Source: Fremontodendron californicum (taxonomy: Eukaryota; Streptophyta; Magnoliopsida; Malvales; Malvaceae). From it: 64,000 nt of DNA. The position numbers were made by a program, and so were the translations under genes. Positions 59,342 to 64,000 of this stretch are shown here, piece by piece (positions within the stretch are counted from its first letter, which is position 1; each line of letters begins with the position of its first letter). The notes beneath the pieces were generated by a model that was given only the letters and a program-made list of their open reading frames with translations, did not search any database and was not told the origin of the DNA. The DNA lies in the NCBI GenBank assembly GCA_030761205.1, contig JAULJL010000032.1:5771134-5835133 (forward strand). Direction: 5' to 3'.

Positions 59342-62300
59342 CCTAAAAAATAATAAGTCTCATCGCAAGACTTTATTATTCGTTAAGCGTGACATTAAAA
59401 AAAACCGAGGAAAAGTCGACTTAATTCCTCTTGAAAAATGAAGGTTTTGAAAATGACCTTGAAAAAGATATGGAGTCGCCACCAATCTTTTTTAGCTAGG
59501 TGTGATCGGCCGATTTTATAAAATATTTTAAAATTAATTAAAACATTTTTAAAACCAATTTCAAGTCTGCGTTTTAAACCAGAGAAATCAAATAAGCGGG
59601 TTCGGGATTCGGTTAAGTATGGGGAAAGATTAGCACCCCTACAACGCCCGTATAAAACGATACCTTATTAATCATGTGTTATCTCTAGTCTTGGTAAAAA
59701 GTCGATTTTAAATTTTTATTTCAAGTTAATTCCCAATTTAATGAAAAATTAATTTCATTTTTAATTGAAAATGATCCGGAATTTATAAATTCAAAATTTT
59801 CCTATATTCCCCAACAAATGGGGTAAAATATATAATTTTTTATTAGTTTGGAAAAATTTCTGAATCATTCTCATTTTAAAGAAGATATTCCGTTATTAAT
59901 GATAATTGATGATATCCTCTCCGGCAAACCCTGCAGAGAATTCATGAATTATTTTAACTCGAGAATATCTTTATTTTATTGAAAATCATTATCTTTTTGA
60001 AAACATTTTAAAAAATAAGAATATGAATATGTATGACATAAATAAAATGACATAGCAAAGTCTAAATAATATAATGCAACTTAAATGATATGATATAATT
60101 TAAATGTCTTAGCATATTCTAAATGAAATGAAATATCCTAAGTTATATGATATATTCTAAATGAAATGAAATGACCTAGGTAACATGATATATTCTATAT
60201 AAAATGTAATATCCTAAATCATATGATATATTCTAAATGAAATAAAATATCCTAAGTGACATAATATATTCTAAATGAAATGAAATGACCTAGGTAACAT
60301 AATATATTCTACATGAAATGAAATGACCTAGGTAACATAATATATTCTATATGAAATGAAATAATTTAAATGACATGGCAAATATAAAATGATATGGCAT
60401 ATAATCTAAATGACATGAAATATAAAATAATGCTATCATATAATATGCATGAAAATAAAAATAAAAATAATAATGCATGAACATAGCATATACTAAATAA
60501 TATGACAAAAATAACTAAATAAAAAGCGTAGGATACCAAGAAATATTCAAAACCATATTATAAACAATATAACATCAAAAATATAAATCAAAATAATAAC
60601 AATACCATAGAAATTATCATAGAAAAATCACATATTATATAAAATGCATGAATATGGAAAATGCAATGCATGAAAGTGTATTTTTTCCTTTAATTAAGGA
60701 AATCCGTATATCTAAAAAGATATCCGGCTACCTTAGGAAAATATATCAAATTAAATATTCTAAAACCAAAATACTTTGTGATTGTTTGAAAATAATTTTG
60801 AAAAGCTTAGATTAAAAATAAAAACTTAGCTAAACCTTTTTTAAATGGCTCTAATTTCCTAAGTTTAAAATCCCGGACTTGACCACCCTTAACCCGAGAC
60901 TTAAAAAATCATTTTTAGAGTTTAAAAAGGCTTAGAAACTACCCTAAGTCAGTAGCTAAACTTCCTAATCAGCCCCCTCTAAGTAACTTAACCAAAACAG
61001 AAAAATGATTTTCCTTCAAATTCAATTATGACTCCACTATCCAGTTTTAAACCACTATTTTTTACCCTATTTTTAAAAATTCAAAAAAAAAATCTAAAAA
61101 AAATACTGGAGACTCAGAATATGTAAAACTACATGAAAAAATGGGTTTAATTTTCTGATTAAATATGACTGCCCAAAAAAATTGGGAAAGTACGAGTATG
61201 GGTAAAAAACTGTTTTGCCAAAACACATTCTTTTGCCTTTGATAAAATCATTTAAAAAACAAAGTAAAAATATTAAAGACTCTCTAAATGACTCACAAAC
61301 AGTAGCTAACACATTTGAAAAGTTAGAAAACAATTGGCTAAGTAAAAAAAATCATAAAGGTAGAATAATCAATTTGACAACTCTTTAATTTTCCACAAGT
61401 ATGCTCAAGTGAGCATGACTTTGAGCCACTGATTGGCCTAAGTCATAAATCAAGTGGCATGGACATGAAATGCATGAAAAATACAGCAAATATGATGCAT
61501 GAAATGCATGATTTAAAACCTAAATGACATGAAAAATGCATGGCAAACAAACCAATTCTAAACCTAAAATATGCATGGCAATAATACAAACACATGGCAT
61601 GCTTCAACAAAATACTCAACCAAACATCATGAAAATACAAACCTATCAACTAACATAACAAAAATGCACACACAAAGCAAACAAAATGAAGGTGGCCGAA
61701 TGGCCTCATGTTCAAAATGAGCATGGCATTTTCACAAACACTTGATATACTAACATGCTTAACTAAAGAATAACACTCAAATCATGCAAATATAAAGTAG
61801 AGGCATGAAAACCAACAAGCATTTTCACAAACACATGAATTACAAAATATAAAACATAAACAAACTTAAACATTTTGAAAACAGAAAATCAAAAATGCAA
61901 GAATAGTAAAATAAACATGATAATAGACTCAAAAATGGAAATAAGCAAGCAACCATATTAAAACAAGCTTCAAGTTTATGTATTAAAAGAAGATTTAAAG
62001 CATCAAAATACGAGAAAAGATAAAGATAGACTCTTCGACCAAGAATAACATGAAATAACAAAACAAACAGCAACTCTAAAAAAAAAAACTATGCCATGCG
62101 GCCATATCCAAAATCAAAGGGAAAAAAAATTCAAAAGCTTTTTACAAGAAAGAATGAGGAAGGAACTTAAAGAAGAACATTAAAAACACTTATTTAAAAA
62201 GAAAAATCAAAAGAAACTCAGCAAAATAATAGTCAAAACAGCAAATCAAGAATGGAAAATCAAAGAAAGTGCAAGAGTATGGTGCTTAAAGCAACCTTTA

Positions 62301-64000
62301 GAAGCTATCTTTCAAGTTTTTTCTCTTCTAACTTTCTTTTCTTTTCTAAACTTTTCTTTTTGCTCTTCAAAAATGGAGAGAAAATAAGCCAAAAGCAAGA
62401 GAAATAGAGAGTGAATTTCTGAAAATGAAAGAGAGAATGCCTTTCTTTAGTGTGGCCGAAACCCCCCTCTAGGCTAGGATGTTGTCATTTTTCCATCAAC
62501 CAATTTTCATCCATGGGCTATTGATCCAAGATGTTTAAAACATGAAATTATCACCCTTAGATTAGGCCATCAGCTATCCACAATTACAGCTGTTCAAGAA
62601 TCTTAAGCCATTATGTTGACACTCCCCCTCTTCATGCATTGGTCCATGTGGCTTATTTGCAAAGGCTTGATCAAAAAATAACTAACTCTTCATTGTTGGC
62701 ATTTTGATTAAAAAAATTAGAAACTTCCTACTCATCTTTGGGCCTTGGCCTGCCAGCCCCTCTTCTTCCAGCCCATGTTTCATTTTTTTAAAAGGCAAGA
62801 AGAGCCCTATTCAATTTCTTGGGTAAAATGATCTTTTTGCCCCCCGAGCATAAAGAAAAGGCAAACGGACTCCAAATTCAAATTTTATTTTTTCAATACT
62901 TTCAAAATAATAAAAAATTGAATTATGGAAGTTTTCAAAATTTTTCGAGTCCATTTGCTATTTATTTGGATTTTTTCTTCCAAAATTGCCCTTTTATGCC
63001 CCCAAACTTTACCATTTTTTAAACGAGCTCCAAATCCAGATTTTTCTTCACTAATCGCTTCCAAATAATTTAAAAGTGTGATCGGAAAGTTTTCATAATT
63101 TTTGGAACTCATTTGGTATTTTTTCGGGATTTATCTACTTGAATTACTACATAGGGGGCCCGGGATTTGGCCATTTTGCAAACGAACTCCGAATCAAGAT
63201 TTTCTTTCACCAATATCTTCTAAATAATTTAAAAATGAGATTTACAAATTTTTAGAATTTTTGGAGTTCAGTTGCTATTTTTTCGGGATTTATCTTCTTG
63301 AATTTCTACATGTGAGACCCGGGATTTGACCATTTTGCAAACGAACTCCGAATAAAGATTTTATTTCTCCAATCCCTTCCAAATGATTTAAGAATGAGAT
63401 TTGCAATTTTTCAAAATTTTTGGAGTTCATTTGCTATTTTTCCCAAATTTTCCAATTTTCCAATTTTGCTCTTTTGCCTCCGAAACCTGGTTTTTCTCAA
63501 AACAAGTACGATTTTCAGATTTTCTTCAAACTGAGCCTTGGGCTATTCTTTTTTAATCACTCCTTATCCATTAGGGGCTTAGTCCTACCGAATCGGGCCA
63601 TTTCTATAATTCTTCCCAATTTCACCGAAATCCACCAAAAACCCTAATTCTCGATTTTCATCCGGATTGACTTTTCTTTCAGTTTTTCTTTCAAATGGCT
63701 TCTCCATTACTCGCATTCAGTGCTTATCTTTCATTTGGAACCTTCAATTTCGACCAATTCGATCGTTTAAGCACTTTTCCCCAAATTTCTCGGATTAGGG
63801 TTTCCTTTCTACTGAATCTCCATAACCCAACTTCCGAACTCCATATCTTTCGATGTAGACCTCGGATTATCAAAATTCTTTCACCATTTTTCAATTGAAA
63901 TTCAAATCTTGATTTTGAAAGTGGGTTGACTTTTTTAGTAGTTGACTTTTCAGGGTTGACTTTCTAAGGTTGACTTTTTTCAAGTTTGACTTTTTATGCT
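59338..64000 (-). mobile_element. Antisense LTR (LTR E), probably the 5' LTR of the antisense element; right end outside the window
   Basis: From GCAACCTAAAAAATAATAAG it follows LTR D closely to the window edge, which by comparison with LTR D lies about 127 bp short of the LTR start. The terminal TGTC of the expected end is replaced by pol sequence. The W-box array is at 63926-63993 (five TTGACT cores), the tandem block at about 63040-63450, and GGAGTCGCCACC near 59472-59484. It is slightly diverged from LTR D, including an insertion CACTCCCCCTCTTCATG near 62620. Confidence 0.88.

Larger units (their letters stand above)
29260..64000 (-). mobile_element. Antisense Tat/Ogre-type element, deleted and split by a nested insertion
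   Basis: In the minus direction: 5' LTR (from beyond 64000 down to 59338), pol remnant (59341-57126), 3' UTR arrays, polypurine tract (54820-54804), and 3' LTR (54803-54418 continuing at 33687-29260). The sense element 33688-54412 interrupts the 3' LTR. Without it the element would be about 14.1 kb, of which only 4.5 kb is internal. Gag, protease, reverse transcriptase and primer-binding site are missing. The left outer flank is ACCTG (29255-29259); the right outer end is outside the window, so the target duplication is untested. Confidence 0.82.

Noticed and set aside
59338..64000. LTR E as an independent solo LTR insertion into pol
   Set aside because: An insertion should keep the terminal GACA of the LTR at the junction; it is missing. 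Not fully excluded, because the other end lies outside the window.
1..64000. tRNA, rRNA or other structural RNA genes
   Set aside because: I looked for tRNA-like box A/box B pairs and ribosomal words while reading and saw none that would fold convincingly; the tRNA-like match at 39081 is a primer-binding site.

Overview
The window is nuclear DNA from a flowering plant, probably a eudicot. It is very AT-rich, carries one intron-containing host gene with a chloroplast transit-like N-terminus, and is otherwise mostly nested transposable elements. The dominant family is a Ty3/Gypsy LTR retrotransposon of the Tat/Ogre type: very long LTRs (about 4.8-5.4 kb, ending TGTAGACACC...GGTTGCGACA), a gag zinc knuckle of the CxYHxGxxGHSxExC form, two RNase H domains in pol, and a long 3' untranslated region packed with tandem repeats.

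Layout. 1-7194: 3' end of a sense-strand element (tandem arrays, polypurine tract, 3' LTR). 7842-12114: a complete host gene on the minus strand, 6,7-dimethyl-8-ribityllumazine synthase, reconstructed as 8 exons and 225 codons with GT-AG introns. 12467-13936: a fold-back Mutator-like element (MULE) with a 9-bp target duplication, carrying a nested 263-bp hAT-type MITE. 13946-17734: AT-rich DNA, a Tourist/Harbinger-like fold-back cluster, and diverged repeats. 17735-24749: a solo LTR of a divergent subfamily with a 5-bp target duplication, interrupted by a second fold-back MULE at 22093-24012. 24755-29259: repeat remnants, a 561-bp MULE-type MITE, a broken AAA-ATPase fragment, and a truncated hAT-like repeat. 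29260-64000: an antisense Tat/Ogre element whose 3' LTR was split by a complete sense-strand element (33688-54412; 5-bp duplication CTTAT on both sides).

Neither large element is autonomous as seen here. The sense element has gag-type ORFs but no protease, reverse transcriptase, RNase H or integrase. The antisense element keeps broken RNase H and integrase, and its reverse transcriptase, protease, gag and primer-binding site are missing at a direct LTR/pol junction. The two LTRs of the sense element look nearly identical by eye, so it inserted recently, presumably using enzymes supplied by another copy.

Most notable observations: a W-box (TTGAC) array at a fixed position in all six LTRs; a partial duplication of gag that leaves an intact upstream ORF with only the zinc knuckle; module swapping in the 3' tandem arrays; MULE arms built of serial short palindromes; and a PBS-like motif conserved inside the LTRs. 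Identities and periods are read by eye and none was computed by alignment.
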